DNA from: Site-B1 sp963827785
Lineage (GTDB): Bacteria > Bacteroidota > Bacteroidia > Flavobacteriales > Flavobacteriaceae
Length of the DNA: 64,000 nt
Assembly (NCBI GenBank): GCA_963827785.1
Contig: CAWHCT010000019.1
Span: 62,001-126,000, forward strand
Direction of reading: 5' to 3'
The translations under genes were made by a program, and so were the position numbers. The notes below the pieces were generated by a model. It searched no databases. It was given only the letters and a program-made list of their open reading frames with translations, and had not been told where the DNA came from. This document shows positions 17,247 to 27,332 of this stretch, one piece after another (positions within the stretch are counted from its first letter, which is position 1; the number at the start of each line of letters is the position of its first letter).

Positions 17247-17917
17247 TGGTCTATTTACTACCCATATTAGCAGTTGCTTTTGGATTTGCATTTGTAGCTT
17301 TCTTCAATCCAACAAGTCAAAAGAACCTTCGCCTGCTATTGGCTTTTAGCGGAGCCTTTTTATTGTCAATTACCGTGTTTGAACTGATCCCAAGTATTTA
17401 TGACGATAGCAATGTCAGGACAGTCGGATTATTTATCATGCTGGGGATCTTGCTTCAGATATTTTTGGAATTCTTTTCCAAAGGTGCCGAACATGGTCAT
17501 GTACATGTGCATAACAATGAAAATATCTTTCCTTGGGTATTATTTGTTAGTTTAAGCATTCATGCCATTCTGGAAGGCTTTCCTTTAAACACCAATGACA
17601 ATTTATTATATGGTATCATTATACATAAGGTACCAATTGCAGTCATTTTAACGTCTTTCTTTTTCGCATCAAACTTAAGTAATGCTAAGACTTTAGTATT
17701 CCTGATATTATTTGCCCTTATGACACCTTTAGGCAGTTTTTTAAGCGGCAAGACTACTTTTTTTACGAGTTATGAAGCTGAGATAACAGCATTAGTAGTT
17801 GGTATCTTATTACATATTAGTACGACCATTTTATTTGAAAGCGACAAAGGACATAAATTCAATATTACCAAACTGCTGGTTATTATGGTAGCAATCGCCA
17901 TTGCGTATTTTTTATAG
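17243..17917 (+). CDS. ZIP family metal transporter
   Basis: 224 residues with about seven or eight membrane helices. A His-rich loop HGHVHVH (about 84-90) and the transport-site helices SIHAILEGF and IIHKVP are the ZIP landmarks for divalent metal uptake (Zn2+, Fe2+ or Mn2+). Translation is coupled to the methyltransferase upstream, and the next gene starts directly after the stop. Confidence 0.85.
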   Translation: MMVYLLPILAVAFGFAFVAFFNPTSQKNLRLLLAFSGAFLLSITVFELIPSIYDDSNVRTVGLFIMLGILLQIFLEFFSKGAEHGHVHVHNNENIFPWVLFVSLSIHAILEGFPLNTNDNLLYGIIIHKVPIAVILTSFFFASNLSNAKTLVFLILFALMTPLGSFLSGKTTFFTSYEAEITALVVGILLHISTTILFESDKGHKFNITKLLVIMVAIAIAYFL

Positions 17918-18361
17918 ATGTTCAGTAAGGAAGAATCCAAAAGAATAAGACAGGAATTCTGGACCAGTTTCGGAAAGTCCTTTCCAAGAAAATGGATTCT
18001 TTACAACACAAAGATCAAGGGGTTTTCATTTAAATTCCATTTTGATATAAAGCAGGCTTTTGTTTCTATCGATATTGAAGATGTCCCGACAACTACAGGG
18101 ATTAGCAACCGGAGTAAATACTGGGAGAAACTAGTTGCCTTGAGATCAATTTTGCTGGAAGAATATTTGCCGGAAGCGATTTTTGAAGGGGTTTGTATTT
18201 TAGAAAATGGGAAGGAAATTTCCAGGATATCTGTAAAATTAGTTCAAGAAGTATCCATCCATAATAAAGACACATGGCAAGAGACTATGGTATTCTTTAA
18301 TGAAACCATGAACTTATTTGAAGCGTTTTTTGAGGATTATAAGGATGTGATCAGAGGTTGA
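17918..18361 (+). CDS. DUF4268 domain protein
   Basis: 147 residues. The start MFSKEESKRIRQEFWTSFGK and the mid-segment WILYNTKIKGFSFKFHFD are typical of DUF4268 proteins. Function unknown. Its ATG follows the ZIP stop without a gap, so it is the third gene of the operon. Confidence 0.8.
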   Translation: MFSKEESKRIRQEFWTSFGKSFPRKWILYNTKIKGFSFKFHFDIKQAFVSIDIEDVPTTTGISNRSKYWEKLVALRSILLEEYLPEAIFEGVCILENGKEISRISVKLVQEVSIHNKDTWQETMVFFNETMNLFEAFFEDYKDVIRG

Positions 18362-18446
18362 ACTTATAAGTTAAATATGTTACCTTGGTAAACGTCCAGA
18401 ATCATTAAAACGACTATATTTCATAACAGTTCTAACCAATAAAAAT

Positions 18447-21150
18447 ATGCTTACAAAAATGAACATAAATGGATTTGATAAGATATTAGAAGATAAAAAA
18501 AATATTCTTTCCTGTTTCAAGGAGATGTTATCTAACATTGATGAAAATAAACTTAGTGCATTCATTGAAACATTGAATGAAAACAATGAATATGACGGGA
18601 TATCTGATGAAAAAATAATACAATCCTTTGGTATTTATTTTCAACTGATGAACCTGGTTGAAGAGAATGCCGCAATTCAATTTAACAGACAGTTTGAAAA
18701 AAACTTCGGGATATCTGCAATTCGTGGTTCTTGGGGAGAAACGTTTAAACTATGGAATGATCAAGGGATTGATCAAGATAAAATGATTAAGTACTATATC
18801 GGCTATTCATATTTGCCCCGTACTTACTGCGCATCCTACAGAAGCTAAGAGGGTTACGATATTAGAAACACACAGAGAATTGTATTTATTACTGGTGCAA
18901 AATGAAAATTCAACTTATTCACAAACAGAGAAAAATGTTATTCGAGACAAAATAATAAGCTTATTGGAGAGGTGGTGGAGAACGGGTGAAATCTATTTGG
19001 AAAAACCCGATTTACGAGATGAACGAGCCAATGTTGTACATTATTTAAGCAAGATATTTCCTTTGATTTTGGAAGCCAGCGACTTAAAATTAAAATACTC
19101 TTGGTTGGAAATGGGGTTTGATGCCCATAAATTGAAGCACATAGAGCACTTTCCAAAATATAGTTTTGGAAGTTGGGTTGGGGGAGATCGCGATGGCCAT
19201 CCTTTTGTTACGCCTCAAATTACGAAAGACACACTTCTTATTCATCGTAAAGAGTCTTTACAGATCATTTATAATCACGTTTTAAAATTAGGGGCTCAAC
19301 TGTCTTTATCTTCCAAACTAAATCCTACCCCGGAATTATTGACAACCAATATAACTAAGTACGCTGAATTATTAGGAGATAAGGGAATCCAAGCAATAAA
19401 TCGCAACCCTTATGAGCCCTGGAGACAGTTTCTGAATTTGATAGGCCTCAAACTTGAAAATACGATTTCAGGAACCTGTAGTGATTCCAAGCTTTTCTAT
19501 AGAAGTAGTACTGAACTGCAAAAAGACTTAAAATTTATCCGGAAGCTTTTAATTGAAATTAATGCTGATAAAATCGCAGAAAATTTATTGTTTCCTTTAG
19601 AGCGAATCGTACAGAGTTTTGGATTTCATTTGGCAAAATTGGATATACGTCAGAATAGCGAGTATTATGAAAAAGCGATTACTCAAATTTTGCAAAAATC
19701 AACATTAGGAGATACCGACTTTCAAAATTGGGATGAAGATACGCGCCTTAGATTTTTAAATAAAGCAATAGAATCACCAGAATTTTTAACAAATATCACT
19801 ATATCTTATGGAGCTGAAGCAGATAATGTGTTGGATTACTTTAGAGTTTTAAGAGATCACAACATTCTATATGGTTCTGAGGGAATCGGTTCATTAATTG
19901 TTAGTATGACAAGAAGTCTGAGCGATTTACTCATGGTGTATCTGCTTATGAAAGAAACCCAACTTTTAGGGACTGATTTAATAGTAGCGCCTCTATTTGA
20001 AACTATAGAAGATTTGGATAATGGGGCAGCAATTTTAGACGAATTCCTAAATCATCCGGTAACAAGAAAACGGCAAAAAATGTTACAAGACTCTCAAGAG
20101 GTCATGGTCGGTTATAGCGACAGCAACAAAGACGGTGGCGTATTGGCAAGCAAGTGGAATCTTTACAAAGCCGAAAAAGCGCTTTCAGAAGTGGGAAGAA
20201 AACACAACATTAAAGTGTTTTTCTTTCATGGCAGAGGAGGGACCATTAGTCGTGGTGGAGGGAAATATCACCGTTTTATTGAGAGTAAACCACCAGGATC
20301 GGTTAACGGTAAAATAAAGTTAACCATACAAGGAGAGTCTATTTCACAGCAATTTGGTAACCTCTTGACCGGAACCTATAACTTAGAAATGTTAGCTTCC
20401 GGAGTGGCACTGCATACTTTAGCTAATGATAAGAAAATAGAACATGACTATCCAATAGAAACATTGGAATGGTTGTCAGCAAAATCAATGCAACACTATA
20501 AAAACCTAATTAATGACAGAGATTTCATGCAATTTTATAGCGAAGCAACTCCCATTGATATTCTGGAGCAAAGTAAAATTGGTTCTCGACCAGCGCGAAG
20601 AACAGGAAAAAGATCTCTAAAAGATTTAAGAGCGATCCCTTGGGTTTTTAGCTGGAACCTGTCGAGATTTACACTAACTGGATGGTACGGAATCGGAACC
20701 GCCTTAAAGGAATTAAAAGATCAGGATAGTGATAGATTTGAAGAATTAAAAAAATCAATTTCCTCTTGGCCTTTTTTAAGGTATTTATTCATCCAAACGG
20801 AAACCAATTTATTAATTGCCAATCCGGAAATTATGGAAATGTATGCTCAATTGGTTACTGATGAAAAGGTAAAGAGCAAGTTTTTAAACTTGATTCTATC
20901 TGATTTTGAAGCGGGTAAAATACAAATTGAGTATTTACTGGGTGATAGTGTTAAGGTAAGAAGAACCGGGCAACTTAACATTATGAATATCAGGGAAAAA
21001 GAATTAATGGTTTTACACAAACTTCAAATTGATTTGATCAAAAAATGGAGAAAACTAAATGAAAAAGGCGATCCAGAAGCGAGCAACATGTTGCCAGAAC
21101 TATTGCATGTTATTAATTCATTGTCAGGAGGTTTGAGAAATACAGGTTAA
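18447..21150 (+). CDS. ppc: Phosphoenolpyruvate carboxylase (one frameshift)
   Basis: About 900 residues in two frames. The N-terminal 120 residues break near 18808. In the other frame the sequence continues ICPVLTAHPTEAKRVT, the conserved PEPC active-site start, and then runs uninterrupted to the C-terminus. Further landmarks: VMVGYSDSNKDGG, FFHGRGGTISRGGG, FTLTGWYGIGTAL, and the conserved C-terminal end RNTG. It fixes bicarbonate on PEP to give oxaloacetate (anaplerosis). One base explains the break; active-site segments are intact. Confidence 0.9.
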
Positions 21151-21234
21151 ATATAGCTACAGGTTAAAACAAAAGCTATATGTATTTCTCTATAAAAGTC
21201 GAACTACGTATAACTAAACCGTTAACTAAACTTC

Positions 21235-21862
21235 CTAAATCACATAAAAAAACACCATAAAATAGTGGAATAGGGCTCCTGCCAATACAAACAAATGCCA
21301 GATCACGTGATTATATGGAATCCGTTGGACAGCATAAAATACAATACCTACAGTATAAGCCAATCCACCAATTATTAAGAATAATAACGCCATTGGTAGG
21401 CATACTTTCTAACAAAGCTCCAAAATCAAATGCAATAAGCCAACCCATAACAAGGTAAAGCAAGGTTGAAAACACCTCAAACTTACCCGTAAAGAACAGT
21501 TTCAATATCACACCAAACAAGGCAACTCCCCAGACAACCCAAAATAAAGTCCATCCTTGACTTTGCGCCAAAGTAATTAGCAAAACCGGTGTGTAGGTTC
21601 CTGCTATTAAGAGATAAATACTAATGTGGTCTACAATCCTGAAATAGTGCCTTTTGGTCTCGCTTTTAACAGAATGATACACTGCAGATGCCGTAAAAAG
21701 AATTATTATTGACAAGCCGTAAACAATGACACTAAATAAGCTCCAGTCTGTTTTCTTAGATTCAAAAACGATAAGAAGAACAAATCCGGCTATTCCAAGC
21801 AAAGCGCCAAGCGCATGAGTTGCAGCATTAAAGTTTTCTTCACGTCTGGTTTGAATGCGCAT
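21235..21862 (-). CDS. Hemolysin III / YqfA (PAQR-type) membrane protein (one frameshift)
   Basis: The start at 21862 (MRIQTRREENFNAATHALGALLG) fits the family; upstream in-frame codons overlap the DUF4294 gene. Seven membrane helices are predicted. Conserved sites are SAVYHSVK, FRIVDHISIYLLIAGTYTP and, after a shift near 21390, QRIPYNHVIWHLFVLAGALFHYF. The His/Asp pattern is that of the hemolysin III/PAQR family, whose bacterial role is uncertain. The C-terminal helix is lost if the frame is read literally. Confidence 0.85.
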
Positions 21863-21863
21863 A

Positions 21864-22538
21864 TTATTGTTTTTGTTTTTGGTTCCATTCTTCAACCAGA
21901 TCGAAATAATCAAACTCCATAGCTGGTTTTTGTTTTTCTAAGCGTCCGTCCTGAAATTCACGTTGCAGAATATCCTCAATTAAAAAATCTTCCTCAACAT
22001 TTACAGGGTCAAACTCACGTTTTAAAGAGATCTTGAACAATTTTGCTGTATTTTGATACCAAAAGGCTTTCCAGCCACTTCGCAATTCTTTTACAACACC
22101 AAAGGTTGTTTTACCTGTTTGCCGGTGTATGAGTTTTACAAGGATCTGCCCTTCTGTTCGTGTTAATTTTTTCAATTCAGCTGAAAATTCTTCTTCAATA
22201 TACTTCTCAATTACCTTGGCATATTTTCTTCTATGTCTCTTCTTCTTTATTGATTCCATGCGATCATTAAGAGAAACCAGCCTGTCTGCAGCCAATTTGG
22301 CGTAAGGATAAACCTTTTTTGTTTTTCTTTTAAGAATCAAATACCTGATTCGTGCCTGGTTATCTTTGAAATCCAGCTTATTCAAAAGCATGACCTCATC
22401 CAGATCTATCGCATCCCGATGAATGGTATCCCCTTCAACGATAAAATATTCATGCTGAATAGTGTCCTGCTCCTTTTCGACAATTTGTGCAGAAATGAAT
22501 ACAGGAAGAAAAAATATTATGCAGATCAAGTTTTTCAT
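21864..22538 (-). CDS. DUF4294 family exported protein
   Basis: The start at 22538 gives a clean signal peptide (MKNLICIIFFLPVFISAQ). The ATG at 22592 would add 18 residues in front of it. The mature part contains EGDTIHRDAIDLDEV and a long basic helical region (RKTKKVYPYAKLAADRL), the DUF4294 pattern. Probably periplasmic, function unknown. The hemolysin III gene starts 2 bases after its stop. Confidence 0.82.
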   Translation of the reverse strand: MKNLICIIFFLPVFISAQIVEKEQDTIQHEYFIVEGDTIHRDAIDLDEVMLLNKLDFKDNQARIRYLILKRKTKKVYPYAKLAADRLVSLNDRMESIKKKRHRRKYAKVIEKYIEEEFSAELKKLTRTEGQILVKLIHRQTGKTTFGVVKELRSGWKAFWYQNTAKLFKISLKREFDPVNVEEDFLIEDILQREFQDGRLEKQKPAMEFDYFDLVEEWNQKQKQ

Positions 22539-22697
22539 TAGTATAGATTGAGCTAAAATCATTCCAAAGATCCTGTTTTTAGAATATTTCAACTAAGTAA
22601 AACTCTAAAATTTTGGATTGGTAAAATTAAGAATTTACATGCTTTAATAACCCTAATTTCTTATTAATATTATTAATTTAGTGCAAAACTTTAATCA

Positions 22698-23786
22698 ATG
22701 GCAAAAAAGAAGATACTTAACAAAAAGTCTATGGACTTTCTAGAAAAATATTTAAATAATGCGGCACCAACAGGTTACGAATGGGATGGCCAGAAATTAT
22801 GGATGGATTATTTAAAACCCTATGTCGATGAATTTATTACAGATACTTATGGAACAGCAGTTGGAGTCATTAACCCAAAAGCGAAATATAAAGTGGTTAT
22901 AGAAGGTCATGCCGATGAAATCTCTTGGTATGTTAATTATATAACTGATAACGGATTACTTTATGTTATAAGAAATGGCGGTAGTGACCATCAAATTGCA
23001 CCAAGTAAAATTGTTAATATCCATACCAAGAATGGGATTGTAAAAGGCGTATTTGGATGGCCAGCAATTCATACAAGAAATCGAGCAAAGGAAGAGCCTC
23101 CAAAACCAGACAATATTTTTATCGATGTTGGTTGTAAAACAAAAGAGGAAGTAGAAAAAATGGGTGTTCATGTTGGTTGTGTAATTACCTATCCTGATGA
23201 ATTCCATATCCTGAATAAGAACAATTTTGTTTGTCGTGCTTTGGATAATCGAATGGGTGGATTCATGATAGCAGAAGTTGCACGATTACTACAAGAAAAT
23301 AAAAAGAAACTACCTTTTGGACTTTACATGACCAATTCAGTACAGGAAGAGATCGGCTTAAGAGGTGCTCAAATGATCACAGAGACCATCAAACCTAATG
23401 TCGCAATTGTAACAGATGTGACCCATGATACTACAACGCCAATGATAGAAAAGAAAAAAGAAGGCCATTTGGAGATGGGTAAAGGACCTGTAATCGCGTA
23501 TGCTCCAGCCGTACAACAAAAATTACGAGATCTGATCATTGAAACTGCCGAAGAAAAGAAGATCCCTTTTCAACGTTCGGCTTTGTCTCGAGCTACGGGA
23601 ACAGATACCGATGCCTTTGCTTATAGTAATGGTGGTGTTGCTTCTGCGTTAATATCATTGCCTTTACGTTATATGCACACCACAGTTGAAATGGTGCACC
23701 GTGATGATGTTGAGAACGTAATACGAATTATTTATGAAACCCTGCTTAAAATAAAGCAAGGAGATTCTTTTAGTTATTTCGAATAG
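22698..23786 (+). CDS. M42 family metallopeptidase (glutamyl aminopeptidase type)
   Basis: 362 residues, full length. Metal ligands and catalytic motifs of the M42 family are visible: EGHADEISW (first His/Asp), CRALDNRMGG, NSVQEEIGLRG (catalytic Glu pair), VTDVTHDT and the late YMHTTVEMVH. It is a cytosolic, usually multimeric aminopeptidase using two metal ions (Zn or Co). Confidence 0.9.
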   Translation: MAKKKILNKKSMDFLEKYLNNAAPTGYEWDGQKLWMDYLKPYVDEFITDTYGTAVGVINPKAKYKVVIEGHADEISWYVNYITDNGLLYVIRNGGSDHQIAPSKIVNIHTKNGIVKGVFGWPAIHTRNRAKEEPPKPDNIFIDVGCKTKEEVEKMGVHVGCVITYPDEFHILNKNNFVCRALDNRMGGFMIAEVARLLQENKKKLPFGLYMTNSVQEEIGLRGAQMITETIKPNVAIVTDVTHDTTTPMIEKKKEGHLEMGKGPVIAYAPAVQQKLRDLIIETAEEKKIPFQRSALSRATGTDTDAFAYSNGGVASALISLPLRYMHTTVEMVHRDDVENVIRIIYETLLKIKQGDSFSYFE

Positions 23787-23830
23787 TATTTAACTATACC
23801 TTGAGCGCAATTTATAGGTTTCAATAGTTC

Positions 23831-23844
23831 TCGACTGCGCTCGA
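23831..23844. repeat. Palindromic element TCGA-CTGCGC-TCGA
   Basis: Reverse orientation of the element at 16418. A second, degenerate GAGCGCAATT lies at about 23804, so the gap holds an imperfect inverted pair. Confidence 0.55.
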
Positions 23845-23871
23845 ATTGACATAATAATTATTTAGAATTCC

Positions 23872-24426
23872 TTGATGGATGAATATATTGACATAGTTTC
23901 AGAAACCGGCGAACCAACCGGAAAAGTGGCTTTAAAATCCGAAGCTCACAAACAAGGCTGGTTTCATAACACGATCCATCTTTGGTTATATACAAAAAAA
24001 GGTGAAATACTGCTTCAACAGAGATCACATAAAAAATCCATCTATCCTTTATTATGGGATGTTTCGGCAGCTGGTCATATTGATGCAGGTGAATCCTTTA
24101 AAAATGCTGCAATTAGGGAGACCAGAGAGGAGTTAGGCTTAACGATTAGTAAAAATGATCTGATCAAAATAGGTGTGCATAAACATCCAAACTCTTATGC
24201 CAATGGAGCCATAAAGGACAATGAATTCCATCAGGTATATATTGCTGAACTAAAAGTAAAGATCAATCAACTTGTGCCACAAGAAGAGGAAGTTGAAGCC
24301 ATAAAATTAGTTTCCTTCAAGGAGTTCAGAACCCTATTAAATAACAGTGAAAATAATAATCATTTTGTGGCATCAAACAGGGCCTATTATCTTTTTGTAA
24401 TCGATAAGATCTCAGAACTAATTTAA
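23872..24426 (+). CDS. Nudix hydrolase (isopentenyl-diphosphate isomerase-like)
   Basis: 184 residues. The Nudix box starts at GHIDAGESFKNAAIRETREELGL (GX5EX7REUXEEXGU, about 63-85). The N-terminal EYIDIVSETGEPTGKVALKSEAHKQGWFHNTIHLW resembles YfcD/IDI-type Nudix proteins. Substrate unknown: a nucleoside diphosphate derivative is more likely than isopentenyl diphosphate. PrsW follows 10 bases later. Confidence 0.88.
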   Translation: MMDEYIDIVSETGEPTGKVALKSEAHKQGWFHNTIHLWLYTKKGEILLQQRSHKKSIYPLLWDVSAAGHIDAGESFKNAAIRETREELGLTISKNDLIKIGVHKHPNSYANGAIKDNEFHQVYIAELKVKINQLVPQEEEVEAIKLVSFKEFRTLLNNSENNNHFVASNRAYYLFVIDKISELI

Positions 24427-24436
24427 ACAGACAAAA

Positions 24437-25123
24437 ATGCATTTAATACTTGCGGCTCTGGCACCTGCTTTTATGGTTATCATTTATATTTATTTAAAAG
24501 ATAAATATGAGAAGGAACCAAAGCGCATAATGCTTTACAGCTTTTTACTTGGTGCTGTGGTAAGCGTTCTTATAACTACCATACTCTATGTTTTCTTTGA
24601 TTACTTTTTACCCTTAACAGATAAATTTAGTGTGTATCAACAATTCATCAAAGCCTTTTTTGTGGTAGCACTATCAGAGGAATTTAGTAAATATGTTATC
24701 GTAAGATATTATTCGCAAACAAGAAAAGCATTTAATGAACCATTTGACGGTATTGTTTATGCCGTCACAGTCTCAATGGGGTTTGCAATGGTCGAAAATC
24801 TTATCTATGTTTTTCAAGGCGGATTAGAAGTAGCATTATTAAGAGCTTTTACAGCAGTTCCTGCTCACGCTACTTTTGGTATTATAATGGGCTATTTTAT
24901 GGGAAAAGCGAAATTCAATGGTAAGAGAATAGCAGATAACTTTATAGGTCTCACTCTGGCTATCTTATTCCATGGAACTTATGATTTCTTCTTATTTGTT
25001 GAATTTATTCCGGGTTTATGGATAGGTGCATTTATTTCACTGATAGTAGCGGTTATATTGGCGAGAAAAGCAATTTCAATCCATCAAAAAAATTCATATT
25101 TTAATAAAAGCAATATAGAATGA
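24437..25123 (+). CDS. PrsW family intramembrane protease
   Basis: 228 residues with about eight membrane helices. Active-site motifs of the PrsW/Abi-type proteases are present: SEEFSKY (EExxK), GFAMVENLIY, the conserved His in TAVPAHATFG and LFHGTYDF. In Bacillus, PrsW starts the cleavage of an anti-sigma factor. The target here is unknown and no anti-sigma gene is adjacent. Confidence 0.85.
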   Translation: MHLILAALAPAFMVIIYIYLKDKYEKEPKRIMLYSFLLGAVVSVLITTILYVFFDYFLPLTDKFSVYQQFIKAFFVVALSEEFSKYVIVRYYSQTRKAFNEPFDGIVYAVTVSMGFAMVENLIYVFQGGLEVALLRAFTAVPAHATFGIIMGYFMGKAKFNGKRIADNFIGLTLAILFHGTYDFFLFVEFIPGLWIGAFISLIVAVILARKAISIHQKNSYFNKSNIE

Positions 25124-25270
25124 AACATGATAACCCTCATATTCTTTAATTGCTATTTTATCTAATTTCGATAAGTTATGTCAAGTATAAAATATGTCGG
25201 TATAACAGTACATTTATTATCAGTTATTTTGCCAATTTAAAATTTATAAAAATCTAAAATAAATACGCTT

Positions 25271-25756
25271 ATGGACAATAAGTATAAAGTAAAGGTAAAC
25301 GGTTCTTTGGAGTTTGACATTCTAGGAGAGGATATTTCTCAATTAGATACTGTTCAAATAGCAGAAAATAAATATCATGTCCTAAAGAACAACAAACCCT
25401 TTAAATTAGAATTAGACGACTCTAATTTTTACAATAAAAAATATACAATTAAAGTCAACAACAACACATATATTGTTGATATTTCCAATCCTTTAGACTT
25501 GTTGATTGATAAAATGGGATTCACTTTTGGCCATACAAAACATGTAAATTTTATAAAAGCTCCAATGCCTGGACTTATTTTAGACATTCATGTAAAAGAA
25601 GGTCAGGAAGTTAAAGAAGATGAGGCATTATTAATCTTGGAAGCCATGAAAATGGAGAATGTAATTTCGTCTCCTCGAGATGGTTTGATTAAATCAGTAA
25701 ATATTTCCAAGGGAGATGCCATAGACAAAGGTCATTTATTAATTGAATTCGAATAA
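25271..25756 (+). CDS. Biotin carboxyl carrier subunit of an acyl-CoA carboxylase
   Basis: 161 residues. The C-terminal 75 residues form a biotinyl domain with ILEAMKMENV (the biotinylated Lys in AMKM). The N-terminal part is a beta-rich linker domain as in BCCP subunits of propionyl-CoA carboxylases. First gene of a three-gene operon with biotin carboxylase and carboxyltransferase. Confidence 0.92.
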   Translation: MDNKYKVKVNGSLEFDILGEDISQLDTVQIAENKYHVLKNNKPFKLELDDSNFYNKKYTIKVNNNTYIVDISNPLDLLIDKMGFTFGHTKHVNFIKAPMPGLILDIHVKEGQEVKEDEALLILEAMKMENVISSPRDGLIKSVNISKGDAIDKGHLLIEFE

Positions 25757-25766
25757 TAAAATATAT

Positions 25767-25853
25767 GTCAGCTCGAGTTGAGATTCAAAACTTAGAATCG
25801 AAGTAAAGAGTACTTCCCGATAAAATTTTCTAAATAAAATCACTCGAAGTGAC
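25767..25853. repeat. Dispersed intergenic element, copy 1
   Basis: An 87-base stretch with inverted ends, GTCAGCTCGAG and CACTCGAAGTGAC. The core ATAAAATTTTCTAAATAAAATCACTC (25820-25845) matches 53246-53271 at 25 of 26 positions. It lies inside the carboxylase operon between two genes, so it is transcribed and could fold. Confidence 0.65.
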
Positions 25854-25869
25854 ATTAAAGTTTTAAAAG

Positions 25870-27312
25870 ATGAAAAAAATATTAGTTGCAAATAGAGGGG
25901 AAATTGCCATAAGAGTAATGAAAACTGCTCAAAAAATGGGTATTAAAACGGTGGCTGTTTATTCTACCGCCGATAGAAATGCTCCTCACGTACGTTTTGC
26001 AGATGAAGCAGTTTGCATTGGTGAACCACCTTCAAACAAATCCTATCTGTTAGGTTCAAAAATTATTAAAATAGCAAAAGAATTAAATGTAGATGGCATA
26101 CATCCGGGTTATGGATTCTTAAGTGAAAATGCAAAATTTGCAGAGGAAGTAGAAAAAAATAACATCATTTTCATCGGACCAAGATCCAAAGCTATTAGAA
26201 TGATGGGAGATAAATTGGCAGCAAAGGAAGCTGTTAAACATTATGATATTCCAATGGTCCCTGGAGTGGACAGAGCTATAACAGATCCCAAAGAAGCCAT
26301 TGAGATAGCCAAACAAATCGGATTTCCAATACTTATTAAGGCTGCAGCAGGTGGTGGTGGAAAAGGTATGCGAGTGGTTGAAAAAGAAAAGGATGTCCAG
26401 GAACAAATGAAACGAGCCATTAGTGAAGCGACCTCAGCATTTGGTGATGGATCGGTATTTGTGGAAAAATATGTCACCTCTCCCCGACACGTTGAGATTC
26501 AGGTGTTGGCAGATAGCCATGGTAACGTATTACACTTCTTTGAAAGAGAATGCAGTATTCAACGTCGTCATCAAAAAGTTGTTGAAGAAGCACCATCGGC
26601 AGTATTGACTCCCAAATTGAGAGAAAAAATGGGTCAGGCCGCCATAAATGTGGCAAGATCATGTGATTATCTTGGAGCAGGAACAGTAGAGTTCTTGCTA
26701 GACGCTGATCATAATTTTTATTTCCTTGAAATGAATACAAGACTGCAAGTAGAGCATCCTGTTTCTGAATGGATTACAGGAGTAGATCTGGTAGAACTAC
26801 AAATAAGAGTTGCACGAGGAGAAGAGCTTCAAATAAAACAAGAAGACCTTAAAATAAATGGGCATGCATTGGAATTACGGGTTTATGCAGAAGACCCCTT
26901 AAATGACTTTCTTCCAAGTGTTGGGAAACTAGAAAAATACCAAATACCGGTTGGAGAAAACATTCGTGTTGACAATGGGTTTGAAGAAGGAATGGATATT
27001 CCTATCTATTACGACCCAATGTTGTCCAAACTGATAACCTACGGAAAAACACGTGAAGAAGCCATCCAATTAATGATTAAAGCAATTGATAATTATATTG
27101 TAGAAGGTGTTCAAACCACCTTACCATTCGGTAAGTTTGTTTGCGAACATGAAGCCTTCCGTTCTGGTAATTTTGACACGCATTTCGTTAAGAATTATTA
27201 CTCTCCTGAAGCTCTTAAAGCTAATATGGAAGAAGAAGCAAAAATAGCCGCTACTTTAGCATTAAAGATCTATAAAGAAGATCAAAAACAATTAAGAATA
27301 CCGATTCATTAA
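25870..27312 (+). CDS. accC: Biotin carboxylase subunit
   Basis: 480 residues. Starts KKILVANRGEIAIRVMKTA; ATP-grasp loop AAAGGGGKGMR (about 157-167); FLEMNTRLQVEHPV and the C-terminal biotin carboxylase domain GHALELRVYAEDP. It carboxylates the biotin on the adjacent carrier protein with ATP and bicarbonate. The partner carboxyltransferase suggests use on propionyl-CoA or acetyl-CoA, so the symbol names the subunit type rather than the substrate. Confidence 0.92.
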   Translation: MKKILVANRGEIAIRVMKTAQKMGIKTVAVYSTADRNAPHVRFADEAVCIGEPPSNKSYLLGSKIIKIAKELNVDGIHPGYGFLSENAKFAEEVEKNNIIFIGPRSKAIRMMGDKLAAKEAVKHYDIPMVPGVDRAITDPKEAIEIAKQIGFPILIKAAAGGGGKGMRVVEKEKDVQEQMKRAISEATSAFGDGSVFVEKYVTSPRHVEIQVLADSHGNVLHFFERECSIQRRHQKVVEEAPSAVLTPKLREKMGQAAINVARSCDYLGAGTVEFLLDADHNFYFLEMNTRLQVEHPVSEWITGVDLVELQIRVARGEELQIKQEDLKINGHALELRVYAEDPLNDFLPSVGKLEKYQIPVGENIRVDNGFEEGMDIPIYYDPMLSKLITYGKTREEAIQLMIKAIDNYIVEGVQTTLPFGKFVCEHEAFRSGNFDTHFVKNYYSPEALKANMEEEAKIAATLALKIYKEDQKQLRIPIH

Positions 27313-27332
27313 TCACCGAAATTTATAGCATT

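Noticed and set aside
21151..21185. Terminator hairpin ATATAGCT/AGCTATAT after ppc
   Set aside because: The stem is AT-rich with a 14-base loop and no T-run, so it is too weak to call.
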